Counted from the first letter of the stretch, positions 19,442 to 28,854 are shown. The stretch: 64,000 nucleotides of DNA from Marinilactibacillus sp. Marseille-P9653 (GCF_916618885.1 NZ_CAKAKH010000001.1:1785005-1849004), one strand, 5' to 3'. Program-made: numbers and translations. Notes: a model not told the origin generated them from the letters alone.

Positions 19442-20587
19442 TCAATGCTTGTTGATTTCTTTATCTAATACTGTAACAATCCTGTCGATATCTTGTTCTT
19501 TTGTTTCAAATCCCATACTAATTCTAATGGTCTCACTGATTGCTGGGTGCTTTTCTCCGTACATTGCTGTGAGTACATGACTTGGATCAATATTTCCCGC
19601 TGTGCAGGCTGATCCGGCCGATACTGCTATGCCGGAAAGATCCAACTTGATCAACATCCGCTCAGCGTCTACTCCCGTTAGGTGTAAGCTGATGATTTGA
19701 GGTAATGACTTTTCTAAGTTTCCATTGATCTTATAGGCAATGTCAAATTTTTCTAATTGATTCAACAGTCGTGCCTTTAACTTTAGATAATTTTGAACGC
19801 GTTGAGCTTGATCTCTTAACATTAATTCGACAGCTGTTTTAAATCCGACGACAGCTGGGATATTTTCTGTACCTGCTCGTCTTTTAGTTTCTTGCTCTCC
19901 ACCAAGAATCAGACTCGGTAAGGACAGTCCTTCTCTGCAATATAAGAATCCGATGCCTTTTGGTCCACCAATTTTATGTGCAGAAACAGATAACAAGTCG
20001 ACATTCAACTGGTTAACATCGATAGCTTTTGAACCGTAAGCTTGAACAGCATCCGTATGGAACAAAATGGACTGTTCTTTATCTTTCAACAATTGACCAA
20101 TATCGGCAATCGGCATAACTGTGCCGACTTCGTTATTACCAAACATGATTGAAACCAGAAAGGTATCTTCTCTTAAAGCTTGTTCTACTTGATCAGCCGT
20201 AACGAAACCTTCTTCATTGACAGGTAAATAAGTCACTTCATATCCTAATGCTTCTAAATATTCCATTGGTTTCAATACAGCTTGGTGTTCTACATTTGTT
20301 GTAATAATATGACGTTTTTTTGTACCGAACTTTTCAGCGGTCTTCAAGATAGCCGTATTGTCACTTTCTGTGCCACCACTTGTCATCAAAATTTCATTAG
20401 GCTTTGCTTGAATACTCTTCGCAAAAACAATTCTTGCTTCATCTAACAAACCTCTACTAAGCCGCCCATACTGATGCGTGCTAGAGGCATTGCCAAAATG
20501 ACTGCGCATGGCTTTTGACATTTCATCAATGACTTTTGGATGCATTGGACTTGTTGCTGCGTAATCTAAATAAACAGATTGATTCAT
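19442..20587 (-). CDS. Cysteine desulfurase (IscS/NifS family), likely partner of MnmA
   Basis: PLP enzyme of 381 residues converting cysteine to alanine and enzyme-bound persulfide. The PLP lysine is in SAHKIGGPKG, and the active-site Cys is in SAGSACTAGN. HTDAVQAYG and EVGTVMPI are further family motifs. It heads the pair with DUF1831 and lies near mnmA, the arrangement of yrvO-mnmA in B. subtilis. The gap to gshAB upstream is only 50 bases, so both may share a transcript. A second desulfurase lies at 40188-41327. Confidence 0.94.
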   Translation of the reverse strand: MNQSVYLDYAATSPMHPKVIDEMSKAMRSHFGNASSTHQYGRLSRGLLDEARIVFAKSIQAKPNEILMTSGGTESDNTAILKTAEKFGTKKRHIITTNVEHQAVLKPMEYLEALGYEVTYLPVNEEGFVTADQVEQALREDTFLVSIMFGNNEVGTVMPIADIGQLLKDKEQSILFHTDAVQAYGSKAIDVNQLNVDLLSVSAHKIGGPKGIGFLYCREGLSLPSLILGGEQETKRRAGTENIPAVVGFKTAVELMLRDQAQRVQNYLKLKARLLNQLEKFDIAYKINGNLEKSLPQIISLHLTGVDAERMLIKLDLSGIAVSAGSACTAGNIDPSHVLTAMYGEKHPAISETIRISMGFETKEQDIDRIVTVLDKEINKH

Positions 20588-20637
20588 TATGTCACTTTCT
20601 TTCTATGCGTTCCTTGGGAAATCAACAGGTACTGACT

Positions 20638-22920
20638 TTATGCGTAAACCTCTGGAAACAGCATTTTAAGAATTTCTACTGTTAGTCTTCTACCTTTTCC
20701 TTGAGACACAAACGCATGCATATGCATGGCTGGATTGAAATTGGCTTCAATAACTGTGTATCCAGGATCAGCTTCTGTACTAGGTTTTGTGTAATCCGGG
20801 ATGATCAAATCGATTCCGGTTACTTTTACCCCAATAGGTACGGCCATTTTTTCTGCCAGTAATTTATAACTTTCGTCCATTTCATCTGTGAAGTCGATAG
20901 AATCCCCACCAGTCGAAATGTTTGAATTTACTCTTAAATAAACTGTTTCGCCTTTTTCAGGAATACTTTCAAAAGTATACCCTTGTTCTTTTAACGTTAA
21001 TCTTTCAATGTTACCTAATTGTATTTTCTCAAGAGGTGCTCTGTGCTTTGTCCCTCTTAAAGGATTTCTATTTTTTTGTTCAATCAGTTCACGTATGGAA
21101 CGTTCACCATCACCGGTTACATTTGCCGGGACTCTTAATAAGACAGCTTTCACCTTACCATCAAGTACAAAAAATCGATATTCTGTTCCGGCTGCAAAAT
21201 CTTCCACGAGTACCGAAGCATCTTCACTGAATGCAATATCAATGGCTTCTTCAAAGTCTTCTATACTTGGAGAATGCTTAAATACCGTAATACCTAGTCC
21301 ATAATTAGTCGACTTTGGTTTAACAACTATAGAACGATCTTTAAATTTATAAAAGTCGTCAAGCGCATCTTTTTTAGTTTGGTACTCTTCTCCACCAGGT
21401 ACTTTAAATCCTTTGCTTTTAAGAATTTTTTTCGTGACCGTTTTGTTTTCCATGATCCAGTGTGAAATATAGGTATCTTTTGCGGTCATGTTTCCGTTTT
21501 TCACATACTCTTCATGTCCTTTATGGGACAATTTCAAAAATTGGTCGACTTCATCCAGAACTTCTAATCGAATACCTTTTTGTAGTGTATCAAAAATCAA
21601 TAATTGAGAAGACATCTCCATCGTCTCAAAACCGCTAAGAAGATAGGGTTTTTCATTCGCTTCTTTTTTATACCCTTGTCCAAGTAGTTTTCCAATTTCA
21701 AGATACTGATCCGCTGATCCTATTTGAGCAGTCAATTCAGCAGCAAGTGTTTTCTCTGGATAATTGAACTGTTCTATAGCCGTATCTACTACTTCGTGAT
21801 ACACCGCATCTAAGGTCAATTCTTCTGCCATTTGCTTCATAGTCTCTAAAAGCTCAAGACCTTCTTTATGGTACTTTGTTTGACTAAAAGGATTTTCTAC
21901 AGAAACTTCTTCATTCTTACGAGTTCCTTCTTGAATCATAGCTGAATCTTTGGAATCTTCCATCCAAATCATGAGTACAAAGAACAGATGAATGAACGTT
22001 GCTTGTTCTTTCGTCAATCCGAGAGCGCTATAAGGATTGATATCAAATGATCTGAACTCAACATAATCAATACCTGTCTCGATCATACAACCAATTTTCT
22101 TGGATTTACCTCTTAATCTAGCTGCTCCGTAAAATTCTCGTTCTTCACTAAGAGTGTTTTTTGCAACCATATCTTCAACGTCTTGCACATAGTGCTTTAA
22201 TTCGTCATATCGAACAACGATATCGTTCGTGTTGTGATAGCCATGCTGACTATTGCGGATAGAACGAATCGGATCTTTTAAAATGGATTCTTTTTTATCT
22301 ATTTCAAAGAAGGATTCATGTGCAAAAGGCGCAGCGCCAAATAGGTACGTCAATATCCATTGATGACTTAAGAAATTACGCGCTAGCTTAAGGTGAATTT
22401 CATCCTTAACTTCTTTAGCTGTTCTGTATGCTTCTTGTTTTTCGAAAATAGCTTGGATAAACTCATCCGAAAATGCAAAATTATAGTGGATACCACTGAT
22501 CAATTGCTTTTTCTTTCCATATTTTTTTGCAAGTTTTTCTCTGTAAGCTACTTCACTTTGATCACTAACTCTTACAATTGGAATCTGCTTTGTGTCGGGT
22601 AAAACAGCTGGCATACTAAATGGCCAAACGTATTCACCTTTACTAACGGAGCGTTGAGTAACATCATTTAGTGCTTTCATCCATTTAAACGTTTCGTCAA
22701 GTGAAGACATAGGTGGTGTTACAACTTCCAACTGTGCTTCGCTGAAATCAGTTTGAATATAGGGATGATACGAACGATCCCCAAAAACTGCAGGATGTTC
22801 TTCTAGCGAAAGTCGCTGCTCTTCATCCACACGAATGCCTTCTTTTTCAATACCAAAAGATCCTTGCATTACACTTTTATTTAATCGATTATTGCTGATT
22901 ATTTCTCTAATATCCATCAT
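20638..22920 (-). CDS. gshAB: Bifunctional glutamate-cysteine ligase/glutathione synthetase GshAB
   Basis: Fused enzyme of 760 residues making glutathione from Glu, Cys and Gly. The N-terminal part (about 1-450) is a GshA-type ligase (FGIEKEGIRV; ETGIDYVEFRSFDINPYS). The C-terminal part is an ATP-grasp domain (VKPKSTNYGLGITVF; EDFAAGTEYRFFVLDGK; VIEANFNPAMHMHAF) resembling D-Ala-D-Ala ligase folds, as in streptococcal and listerial GshF. GAGGG lies 6 bases before the first ATG; a second ATG follows immediately. It is divergent from rarA and precedes the desulfurase gene by 50 bases. Confidence 0.96.
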   Translation of the reverse strand: MMDIREIISNNRLNKSVMQGSFGIEKEGIRVDEEQRLSLEEHPAVFGDRSYHPYIQTDFSEAQLEVVTPPMSSLDETFKWMKALNDVTQRSVSKGEYVWPFSMPAVLPDTKQIPIVRVSDQSEVAYREKLAKKYGKKKQLISGIHYNFAFSDEFIQAIFEKQEAYRTAKEVKDEIHLKLARNFLSHQWILTYLFGAAPFAHESFFEIDKKESILKDPIRSIRNSQHGYHNTNDIVVRYDELKHYVQDVEDMVAKNTLSEEREFYGAARLRGKSKKIGCMIETGIDYVEFRSFDINPYSALGLTKEQATFIHLFFVLMIWMEDSKDSAMIQEGTRKNEEVSVENPFSQTKYHKEGLELLETMKQMAEELTLDAVYHEVVDTAIEQFNYPEKTLAAELTAQIGSADQYLEIGKLLGQGYKKEANEKPYLLSGFETMEMSSQLLIFDTLQKGIRLEVLDEVDQFLKLSHKGHEEYVKNGNMTAKDTYISHWIMENKTVTKKILKSKGFKVPGGEEYQTKKDALDDFYKFKDRSIVVKPKSTNYGLGITVFKHSPSIEDFEEAIDIAFSEDASVLVEDFAAGTEYRFFVLDGKVKAVLLRVPANVTGDGERSIRELIEQKNRNPLRGTKHRAPLEKIQLGNIERLTLKEQGYTFESIPEKGETVYLRVNSNISTGGDSIDFTDEMDESYKLLAEKMAVPIGVKVTGIDLIIPDYTKPSTEADPGYTVIEANFNPAMHMHAFVSQGKGRRLTVEILKMLFPEVYA

Positions 22921-23067
22921 ATCATGCCCTCATCTATTCCCTTTTTGGAACTAATTCACTATACATAGTATCACAAAGTAGTACGTCTAGACAGTATAAG
23001 ATTGCGATAAATATTTCCTATTCACACAAACGGACGTTCACTAGAATTAGAGATTCTATTTTTCTCG

Positions 23068-23076
23068 TGTTATACT
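23068..23076 (+). promoter_or_regulatory. Extended -10 promoter of rarA
   Basis: TGT followed by TATACT. Initiation would fall near 23083, on top of the ATG at 23084, which supports the TTG start at 23108. Confidence 0.5.
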
Positions 23077-23107
23077 ATCTATAATGAAATTGAAAGGAGC
23101 TGCTAGT

Positions 23108-24370
23108 TTGAGTCAGCCATTAGCTTATCGTATGCGACCAACTTCTATAGACATGATTGTTGGACAAGAACATCTTGTAGGAAAAGAAAAAATTATCTGG
23201 CGTATGGTGGAAGCTAAACGCTTATCTTCCATGATTTTGTATGGCCCACCTGGAATTGGAAAAACCAGTATTGCAAGTGCCATTGCGGGATCAACTCAGT
23301 ATGCTTTTAGAATGCTCAATGCAGCGACCGATTCAAAGAAAGACTTACAAATCGTTGCTGAAGAAGCAAAAATGAGTGGAACGGTTATTTTATTATTAGA
23401 TGAGGTCCATCGTTTAGATAAACCAAAACAAGATTTCCTCTTACCTCACCTTGAAAATGGTCGTATCATCTTGATTGGTGCTACAACAGAAAATCCATAT
23501 ATTTCTATTCACCCGGCTATTAGAAGCCGATCACAAATATTTGAATTACAGCCACTAACCGAAGAACAAATCACATCGGCACTAAACAGAGCCTTAACTG
23601 ATAAGGAAAATGGTCTAGGCAAGCTATCACTTGCTGTAGATGAGCAGGCTCTAACGCATTTTTCTAGAGCAACGAATGGAGACCTTAGAAGTGCTTTGAA
23701 TGCTCTTGAGCTGGCTGCTGAGTCGACTCCCGTAGATCATGAAGGCATTATTCGTGTTACATTAGCGATTGCCGAAGAATGTTTGCAAAGAAAAGTGCTT
23801 ACCCATGATAAAGATGGTGATGCACATTATGATGTTATTTCAGCTTTCCAAAAATCTATCCGAGGTAGTGATGTTCATGCCGCCTTGCATTATATGGCAC
23901 GACTGGTCGAAGCTGGAGAGCTTCAAATTATCTGTAGAAGACTAATGGTTATTGCCTATGAAGATATCGGTCTCTCCAATCCTGCGGGCGCTGCTCGAGC
24001 CGTAACAGCTGTTCAATCTGCAGAAAAGTTAGGTTTCCCCGAAGCAAGAATTCCGTTAGCAAATGCAGTCATTGAATTAGCACTTTCTCCAAAATCAAAT
24101 TCCGCTATTTCTGCAATCGATCAAGCACTTGCAGATGTAAGGCAAGGAAAAAGTGGACACGTGCCTAACCATTTAAAGGATAGTCATTATACAGGTGCAA
24201 AGGAACTTGATCGGGGAGTCACTTACAAATATCCGCATGCCTATCCTGATTCATGGGTAGATCAGCAATATTTACCTAATTCGCTAAAAGGTGCACTTTA
24301 CTATATTCCCAATTCAAAAAGTAAATTTGAAGAAGCATTATCAAAGCAATATAACAAGTTCAATTCATGA
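23108..24370 (+). CDS. rarA: Replication-associated recombination protein RarA (MgsA) AAA+ ATPase
   Basis: AAA+ clamp-loader-like ATPase acting at stalled replication forks; 420 residues. Walker A is GPPGIGKTS, Walker B is LLLDEVHRLD, and the arginine-finger region is AIRSRSQIFEL. The MgsA C-terminal domain (AYEDIGLSNP; ALADVRQGKSGHVPNHLKD) is complete. I chose the TTG at 23108: AAAGGAG lies 8 bases upstream and the resulting start (SQPLAYRMRP) matches homologues. The ATG at 23084 precedes this binding site and may not even be transcribed. 6S RNA follows, a neighbour I recall from other Firmicutes. Confidence 0.94.
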   Translation: MSQPLAYRMRPTSIDMIVGQEHLVGKEKIIWRMVEAKRLSSMILYGPPGIGKTSIASAIAGSTQYAFRMLNAATDSKKDLQIVAEEAKMSGTVILLLDEVHRLDKPKQDFLLPHLENGRIILIGATTENPYISIHPAIRSRSQIFELQPLTEEQITSALNRALTDKENGLGKLSLAVDEQALTHFSRATNGDLRSALNALELAAESTPVDHEGIIRVTLAIAEECLQRKVLTHDKDGDAHYDVISAFQKSIRGSDVHAALHYMARLVEAGELQIICRRLMVIAYEDIGLSNPAGAARAVTAVQSAEKLGFPEARIPLANAVIELALSPKSNSAISAIDQALADVRQGKSGHVPNHLKDSHYTGAKELDRGVTYKYPHAYPDSWVDQQYLPNSLKGALYYIPNSKSKFEEALSKQYNKFNS

Positions 24371-24442
24371 ACTTAATCCAACGAACAAACGATTACAACG
24401 AACTATTTTGCTTATATTGTTTTAAGCATGTAATTCAAATGA

Positions 24443-24471
24443 TTGACAAAGTAAGGAATCGATGCTATTAT
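24443..24471 (+). promoter_or_regulatory. Strong promoter of 6S RNA
   Basis: Consensus TTGACA and TATTAT with a 17-bp spacer, just upstream of the RNA. Confidence 0.85.
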
Positions 24472-24477
24472 AAGAGT

Positions 24478-24670
24478 AAGATTTCTGAGGTGTACGCGTT
24501 GTCGGCTACTGTGTTGACCGAACATATTCTTTAAAAACTGGGATTCTGAAGGAAGAATTCATGACATGCCTTATCACTTGGTAGTCAGATATTTTTCCGG
24601 TGAAGCCCACCTGCTATATTGCGGGTTCAACCAAACACGACAATCTACCGGCACCATCGGATTTCTTATA
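24478..24670 (+). ncRNA. ssrS: 6S RNA
   Basis: About 190 nt without coding potential between a strong promoter and a terminator. The 5' and 3' ends pair (AAGATTTCTGAGGTG with CACCATCGGATTTCTT, allowing G-U pairs), and inner segments GTTGTCGG and GACAATCTACCGG can also pair around an open central region. This long-hairpin-with-bubble shape is typical of 6S RNA, which mimics an open promoter and binds the sigma-A RNA polymerase holoenzyme. Location after rarA agrees. No covariance search was possible. Confidence 0.75.
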
Positions 24671-24681
24671 CTTAGCGATTG

Positions 24682-24713
24682 AACCACTTTAGTTTTCTAA
24701 AGTGGTTTTTTTA
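24682..24713 (+). terminator. 6S RNA terminator
   Basis: Arms AACCACTTTAG and CTAAAGTGGTT around TTTT, followed by seven T. Confidence 0.93.
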
Positions 24714-24765
24714 TACTCTGGTTTTGCAAAAAAGGTTAAACTATTATCATAATCTTTATTTTTTC

Positions 24766-24786
24766 TTGTATACTATAAGTATACAA
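24766..24786 (+). promoter_or_regulatory. Perfect palindrome in usp promoter region
   Basis: TTGTATAC and GTATACAA are exact inverted arms around TATAA. The repeat contains candidate -10 boxes TATACT and TATAAG, so a bound dimer would block or reposition RNA polymerase. The -35 is unclear. The regulator is unknown. Confidence 0.45.
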
Positions 24787-24822
24787 ATATAGAAAACTTG
24801 AATACAAAGGAGAGGAATCCCT

Positions 24823-25284
24823 ATGTTACAAGAATACAATAAAATACTCGTTGCTGTTGATGGCTCCCAAGCGGCCGAAAAAGCTTTCAAGAAAGCCGTT
24901 GCTGTGGCCGAGCGAAATCGTGCTTCTCTAGTTTTAGCCCATGTTATCGATACACGTGCTTATCAGTCTTTTTCTACTTTTGATGGATCCATTGCTGATA
25001 ATGCGCGGGAAGAAGCGCAGAACACTTTAGAACAGTACAAAGCTGAAGCTGAAAAAGACGGCGTCTCTAATGTTAAAATTGTACTTGAGTACGGCTCCCC
25101 AAAAGTAATGGTTGCCAAACAAATTCCAGAATCCAATGATGTCGATTTGATTATGCTAGGTGCTACAGGACTTAATGCTGTTGAGCGAATATTTGTAGGT
25201 TCTGTTTCTGAATACGTCATTCGACATGCAGATTGTGATGTATTGGTCGTTCGAACAGATGTGAAAAACAACTTAAGTAAATAA
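24823..25284 (+). CDS. Universal stress protein (UspA family)
   Basis: Single-domain Usp of 153 residues, cytosolic. It has the N-terminal ILVAVDGSQAAEKAF and the ATP-binding signature G-2X-G-9X-G-S in GATGLNAVERIFVGS near residue 110, so it is probably an ATP-binding type. The family is induced by starvation and oxidative or other stress, with no single enzymatic activity. AAAGGAGAGG lies before the ATG. It sits alone between the 6S RNA gene and ackA, convergent with ackA. Confidence 0.93.
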   Translation: MLQEYNKILVAVDGSQAAEKAFKKAVAVAERNRASLVLAHVIDTRAYQSFSTFDGSIADNAREEAQNTLEQYKAEAEKDGVSNVKIVLEYGSPKVMVAKQIPESNDVDLIMLGATGLNAVERIFVGSVSEYVIRHADCDVLVVRTDVKNNLSK

Positions 25285-25292
25285 CAACATAC

Positions 25293-25339
25293 AAAAAAAG
25301 CACATTACCCTTCCTCATAAAGGCAATGTGCTTTTATTT
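25293..25339. terminator. Bidirectional terminator between usp and ackA
   Basis: Arms AAAAGCACATTACC and the matching AGGCAATGTGCTTTT, flanked by A and T tracts. Confidence 0.85.
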
Positions 25340-25344
25340 AGTTA

Positions 25345-26532
25345 TTATCTATGTTTTTCAACGTCACGAGCAATCATGACTTCTTCATCAGTTGGAACTA
25401 GTAAGACTTTAACTTTAGAATCTTCAGTAGAGATAAAACGCTCGTCTCCACGAACATCGTTTTTCTCAGTATCGATTTCGGCTCCTAAGAATGTCAATCC
25501 GTTGATCACGTTCTCACGTGTTTCAACACCATTCTCACCAATACCAGCAGTAAATACGATTGCATCTACGCCGTTCATAGTTGCTGCGTATGAACCTACA
25601 TATTTTCTAACTCTATCTTCAAAAATGCGAAGCGCTAAAGCAGCATCTTCATTTGTATGTTCTGCATCTTCAAGATCACGCATATCACTTGAGATTCCAG
25701 AAAGACCTTTTAAGCCCGATTCATTATTCAAGATGTAGATCATATCGTTGATGTTATCAATACCTTCTTTTTCCATTAAGAATGGAAGTAATGAAGCATC
25801 AATATCACCAGAACGAGTACCCATTGTTACTCCCGCTAAAGGTGTGAATCCCATTGAGGTATCAACAGATTTCCCGCCATCAACAGCAGTGATTGAAGCA
25901 CCATTACCTAGATGACACGTAATGATTTTAAGTTCTTCAACTGGCTTACCCATCATTTCAGCAGCACGTTCCGCTACATATTTATGACTCGTTCCGTGGG
26001 CGCCGTATTTACGTGCATTATGTTTTTTGTAATATTCCATTGGAATACTGTACATATAATTTACCTTCGGCATTGTTTGGTGGAAAGAAGTATCGAATAC
26101 AGCAACACTTGTGATATCTGGTAAGATCTTACGGAAACCTTTAATTCCAGTAGCGTTAGCCGGGTTGTGAAGTGGTGCAAATTCAGAAAGATCTTCGATT
26201 TGATCAATAACTTCATCTGTGACAAGTGCAGAATCTTGGAAGATTTCACCACCAGCAACAACACGGTGTCCAACACCCGTAATTTCGTCGAAGTCTTCAA
26301 TAATATTTAATTCAGTTAATTGTTTTAGTAACATTTCAACGGCAACTTCATGATCATTAATATCTAATACTTCTTTATATTTTTGACCTTCACCGTATTT
26401 AATTGTAAAAATCGAATCGTTCAATCCGATACGTTCTACGATACCAGAAGCTAATACAGTTTCTTCAGGCATTTCAAAAAGTTTCCATTTCAAGCTGGAG
26501 CTTCCAGCGTTAATAGCGATTGTCTTAGACAT
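25345..26532 (-). CDS. ackA: Acetate kinase
   Basis: Interconverts acetyl phosphate and acetate with ATP, the ATP-yielding step of the Pta-AckA route in heterolactic or overflow metabolism. The 395-residue enzyme has the N-terminal [13 protein letters not shown], the catalytic segment around [23 protein letters not shown] with an active-site His, CHLGNGASI, and the C-terminal [18 protein letters not shown] precedes the ATG. It lies 24 bases after the methyltransferase gene ytxK, as in Bacillus, and is probably co-transcribed with it. Confidence 0.97.
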   Translation of the reverse strand: MSKTIAINAGSSSLKWKLFEMPEETVLASGIVERIGLNDSIFTIKYGEGQKYKEVLDINDHEVAVEMLLKQLTELNIIEDFDEITGVGHRVVAGGEIFQDSALVTDEVIDQIEDLSEFAPLHNPANATGIKGFRKILPDITSVAVFDTSFHQTMPKVNYMYSIPMEYYKKHNARKYGAHGTSHKYVAERAAEMMGKPVEELKIITCHLGNGASITAVDGGKSVDTSMGFTPLAGVTMGTRSGDIDASLLPFLMEKEGIDNINDMIYILNNESGLKGLSGISSDMRDLEDAEHTNEDAALALRIFEDRVRKYVGSYAATMNGVDAIVFTAGIGENGVETRENVINGLTFLGAEIDTEKNDVRGDERFISTEDSKVKVLLVPTDEEVMIARDVEKHR

Positions 26533-26556
26533 GCATGTCTCTCCTTTTATAGTTGA

Positions 26557-27570
26557 TTAGTTTAGAAAATTATGTTTCCATTGCGTTATTTCAGCTATTA
26601 AATCTTGCATAGCTGGTAAATTCTTAAAATCAGGAGCAGTTGCTAACAAGACTTCTTTTGCCTGTTGCGTACCCACACCATTTTTTTGAACAATTAATAT
26701 AGATTTCCTGGACTGTTCTGTCTTGAATAATTCTTTAGGTAATGTAAGCATTCCTTGAAAGTGTCCTACTTTCTGGATAAATGCAAGTAAGTCTTTGGCT
26801 TCTTCTGATTCAAAAATATTTGAAGGTACCAGATAAAACCCAAAGCCTCCTTCTTTCAAATAGTTCATTCCTTGTTCAATCATTAAATGATGGGTAAAGG
26901 AGTGTCCTGTCGGAAAAGATGTTTCAAACTTTTCAGATTGTTCATCTAACGGATAATATCCTACTGGTAAGTCGGATACAATAGTATCGGCTGGTTCAAT
27001 GAGCAGATTACTTAAAGCATCTTGGAGCGTTAAACTAATGGTTACATTCTGAAGAGCAGCACTAGTAGCGGCTAACGACAAAAGTAACTCATCATTATCT
27101 ATTCCTGAAAGTTGAATAATTCTATTATCTCTATTCAAAAAGTGAAAGAGTGTATAGGTTAAGTTACCCGTTCCTATGGATAGATCCAGTAAATGATACG
27201 GTGTTTCTGATTTCGGTGGCGCTAAGACTTCTACCAAGTAAGCCATCAATGATCCAATAGAGTCTGGTGTCATCTGGTGGTTTGCTTGAACGAAATCTTC
27301 ACGCATTCCTCTCAATATTGAAAGTTGTATTGCCTGTCTCAATTCATTTGAAGCGATTTCTGAAAGATCTAATTGCTCATACAGAGCTTCAAGTTCATCT
27401 TGAGTATACTTGGACGGTTTACCATCCAGAATGCGAACGGTTTTGTTATCCAGTAAATTTTCTCCTGTTTCAATCAACGCTTCCATGTAGGAGACCTGAA
27501 GATCTTCTTTAAGCATCATAGCAGATTGATCCAGAACTTGGTAAACAGATTCGATATGTTCTGTCGACAC
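26557..27570 (-). CDS. ytxK: YtxK-like class I SAM-dependent methyltransferase
   Basis: Predicted N-6 adenine-type methyltransferase fold of 337 residues. Motif I is LDLSIGTGNLTY and the catalytic loop is DLPVGYYP, close to the (N/D/S)PPY motif of amino-methyltransferases. The target is unknown. I chose the GTG at 27570 because AAAGGCGG lies 6 bases upstream; ATG and GTG codons further upstream lack a binding site. In Bacillus and many Lactobacillales the gene follows the comG operon and precedes ackA; here ackA is retained but no comG gene is upstream. Confidence 0.88.
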   Translation of the reverse strand: MSTEHIESVYQVLDQSAMMLKEDLQVSYMEALIETGENLLDNKTVRILDGKPSKYTQDELEALYEQLDLSEIASNELRQAIQLSILRGMREDFVQANHQMTPDSIGSLMAYLVEVLAPPKSETPYHLLDLSIGTGNLTYTLFHFLNRDNRIIQLSGIDNDELLLSLAATSAALQNVTISLTLQDALSNLLIEPADTIVSDLPVGYYPLDEQSEKFETSFPTGHSFTHHLMIEQGMNYLKEGGFGFYLVPSNIFESEEAKDLLAFIQKVGHFQGMLTLPKELFKTEQSRKSILIVQKNGVGTQQAKEVLLATAPDFKNLPAMQDLIAEITQWKHNFLN

Positions 27571-27726
27571 TTTAGCCCGCCTTTCTACAAGACTAAGACT
27601 ATTCATTCCGTACACGTCAAGCTAGAATCTAGAATTGGAATCGAGAAAAATAGCTTTTGTTGCTAAACGTGTGCGTTACGAAATAATCGGTCAAGTAATC
27701 GAAAAATTAAACTCTGTAACATATTC

Positions 27727-27755
27727 ATTTTAACTGATTCTATTGGTTTTCTCAA
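27727..27755 (-). promoter_or_regulatory. Promoter of ytxK-ackA
   Basis: TTGAGA and TAAAAT with a 17-bp spacer on the minus strand, giving a leader of about 150 nt. The rest of the 305-bp gap 27571-27875 holds only the rpmA terminator. Confidence 0.65.
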
Positions 27756-27781
27756 GGGATTAAAATAAGGATTCACACTAA

Positions 27782-27830
27782 CAAAAAAGGAATTATGAGG
27801 ATCCATTAACTTAGGTCCTCATAATTCCTT
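27782..27830 (-). terminator. Terminator of rplU-prp-rpmA operon
   Basis: Arms AAGGAATTATGAGGA and TCCTCATAATTCCTT, then a T run on the minus strand. Confidence 0.92.
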
Positions 27831-27875
27831 ATAGTTTCCGTTCAGGCAAACTTCTTAACGAATTAGTCCGTTAAA

Positions 27876-28160
27876 TTAGTTAGCTACTGGATATACAGAT
27901 ACTTGTTTTTTGTTTTTACCTTTACGTTCGAAACGAACAACGCCATCAATTTTTGCAAATAGAGTATCGTCTCCGCCTTTTCCAACGTTTTCTCCAGGAT
28001 AGATTTTAGTTCCGCGTTGACGGAATAAAATCGAACCACCTGAAACGACTTGACCATCTCCACGTTTAGCGCCTAAACGTTTTGATTGAGAGTCACGACC
28101 GTTAGTTGTAGATCCGCCACCTTTTTTGTGTGCGAACAACTGTAAATTCATTTTCAACAT
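27876..28160 (-). CDS. rpmA: 50S ribosomal protein L27 (with cleavable N-terminal extension)
   Basis: L27 of 94 residues, whose N-terminus reaches the peptidyl transferase centre. It carries the Firmicutes extension MLKMNLQLF before AHKKGGGST. In Staphylococcus the protease Prp removes such an extension after the LQLF motif, and the gene for Prp lies directly upstream here. The order rplU-prp-rpmA is the standard Firmicutes operon. The stop is followed by a strong terminator. Confidence 0.97.
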   Translation of the reverse strand: MLKMNLQLFAHKKGGGSTTNGRDSQSKRLGAKRGDGQVVSGGSILFRQRGTKIYPGENVGKGGDDTLFAKIDGVVRFERKGKNKKQVSVYPVAN

Positions 28161-28178
28161 TAGAATGCACCTCCATCT

Positions 28179-28517
28179 TTATTTAGTCTGTTTAATCTTG
28201 ATATATTTTGGGGACTCTTCCTGTACACTTTTAAGCGATAGCAATAAACTTTCCAATAAAATCTGAGCTACATTAGACTGTTCTTCAGATCGATTGTCTG
28301 GAAGAGTCATGGAAAGATAGCCTCCATTTTCTTCATCGATATCAATAGAAGGGGTCAATTTAGCCAGCTCTATTATACTATTTATCGCTCCAATACTAAG
28401 CGCCGAAACTGCGGCACATACAAGATCTTGTCCATATGGACCAGAATCTGCATGACCAGAAATCTCGATAGAAATGATTTGGTTATTCTTCAAACGATCA
28501 AAATGCGCTTGAATCAT
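28179..28517 (-). CDS. prp: Ribosomal-processing cysteine protease Prp
   Basis: Cysteine protease (YsxB family) of 112 residues that trims the L27 N-terminal extension. The catalytic pair is visible as H22 in GHADSGPYG and C34 in DLVCAAVSAL, the same positions I recall for the S. aureus enzyme. It lies between rplU and rpmA with short gaps (18 bases on each side), so enzyme and substrate are made from the same message. Confidence 0.94.
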   Translation of the reverse strand: MIQAHFDRLKNNQIISIEISGHADSGPYGQDLVCAAVSALSIGAINSIIELAKLTPSIDIDEENGGYLSMTLPDNRSEEQSNVAQILLESLLLSLKSVQEESPKYIKIKQTK

Positions 28518-28535
28518 TTAAAATCCTTCTTTCGC

Positions 28536-28847
28536 TTACTTTGTTTTAATCGAGTTGATTGTTACTTTAGTGTATGGTTGACGATGTCCACGTTTAGTAT
28601 GAGAGTCTTTTCTACGACGATACTTGAACGTAGTAACTTTCTTAGCACGTCCCTGTTTCTCGATGATAGCTTCTACTGAAGCTCCCTCAACTGTTGGAGT
28701 TCCAACGATTGCGTTGTCTCCTCCAACAAACAATACTTCACCAAAAGTAACAGAATCTCCAGCTTCACCTTCTAATTTCTCAACGAAGATTGCTTTTCCT
28801 TCTTCTACTTTGATTTGTTTGCCACCTGTTTTGATGATTGCATACAT
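28536..28847 (-). CDS. rplU: 50S ribosomal protein L21
   Basis: L21 of 103 residues, binds 23S rRNA in the large subunit. [17 protein letters not shown] and the C-terminal [20 protein letters not shown] are family signatures. AAGGAGGTG precedes the ATG. First gene of rplU-prp-rpmA, preceded by an L21-type leader RNA and a strong promoter. Confidence 0.97.
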   Translation of the reverse strand: MYAIIKTGGKQIKVEEGKAIFVEKLEGEAGDSVTFGEVLFVGGDNAIVGTPTVEGASVEAIIEKQGRAKKVTTFKYRRRKDSHTKRGHRQPYTKVTINSIKTK

Positions 28848-28854
28848 GTTTGTT

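Noticed and set aside
23084-23107. ATG start for rarA
   Set aside because: It lies at the expected transcription start and before the AAAGGAG site; the TTG at 23108 fits spacing and homology.
24371-24442. rarA terminator
   Set aside because: No hairpin with a T run is seen between rarA and the 6S promoter.
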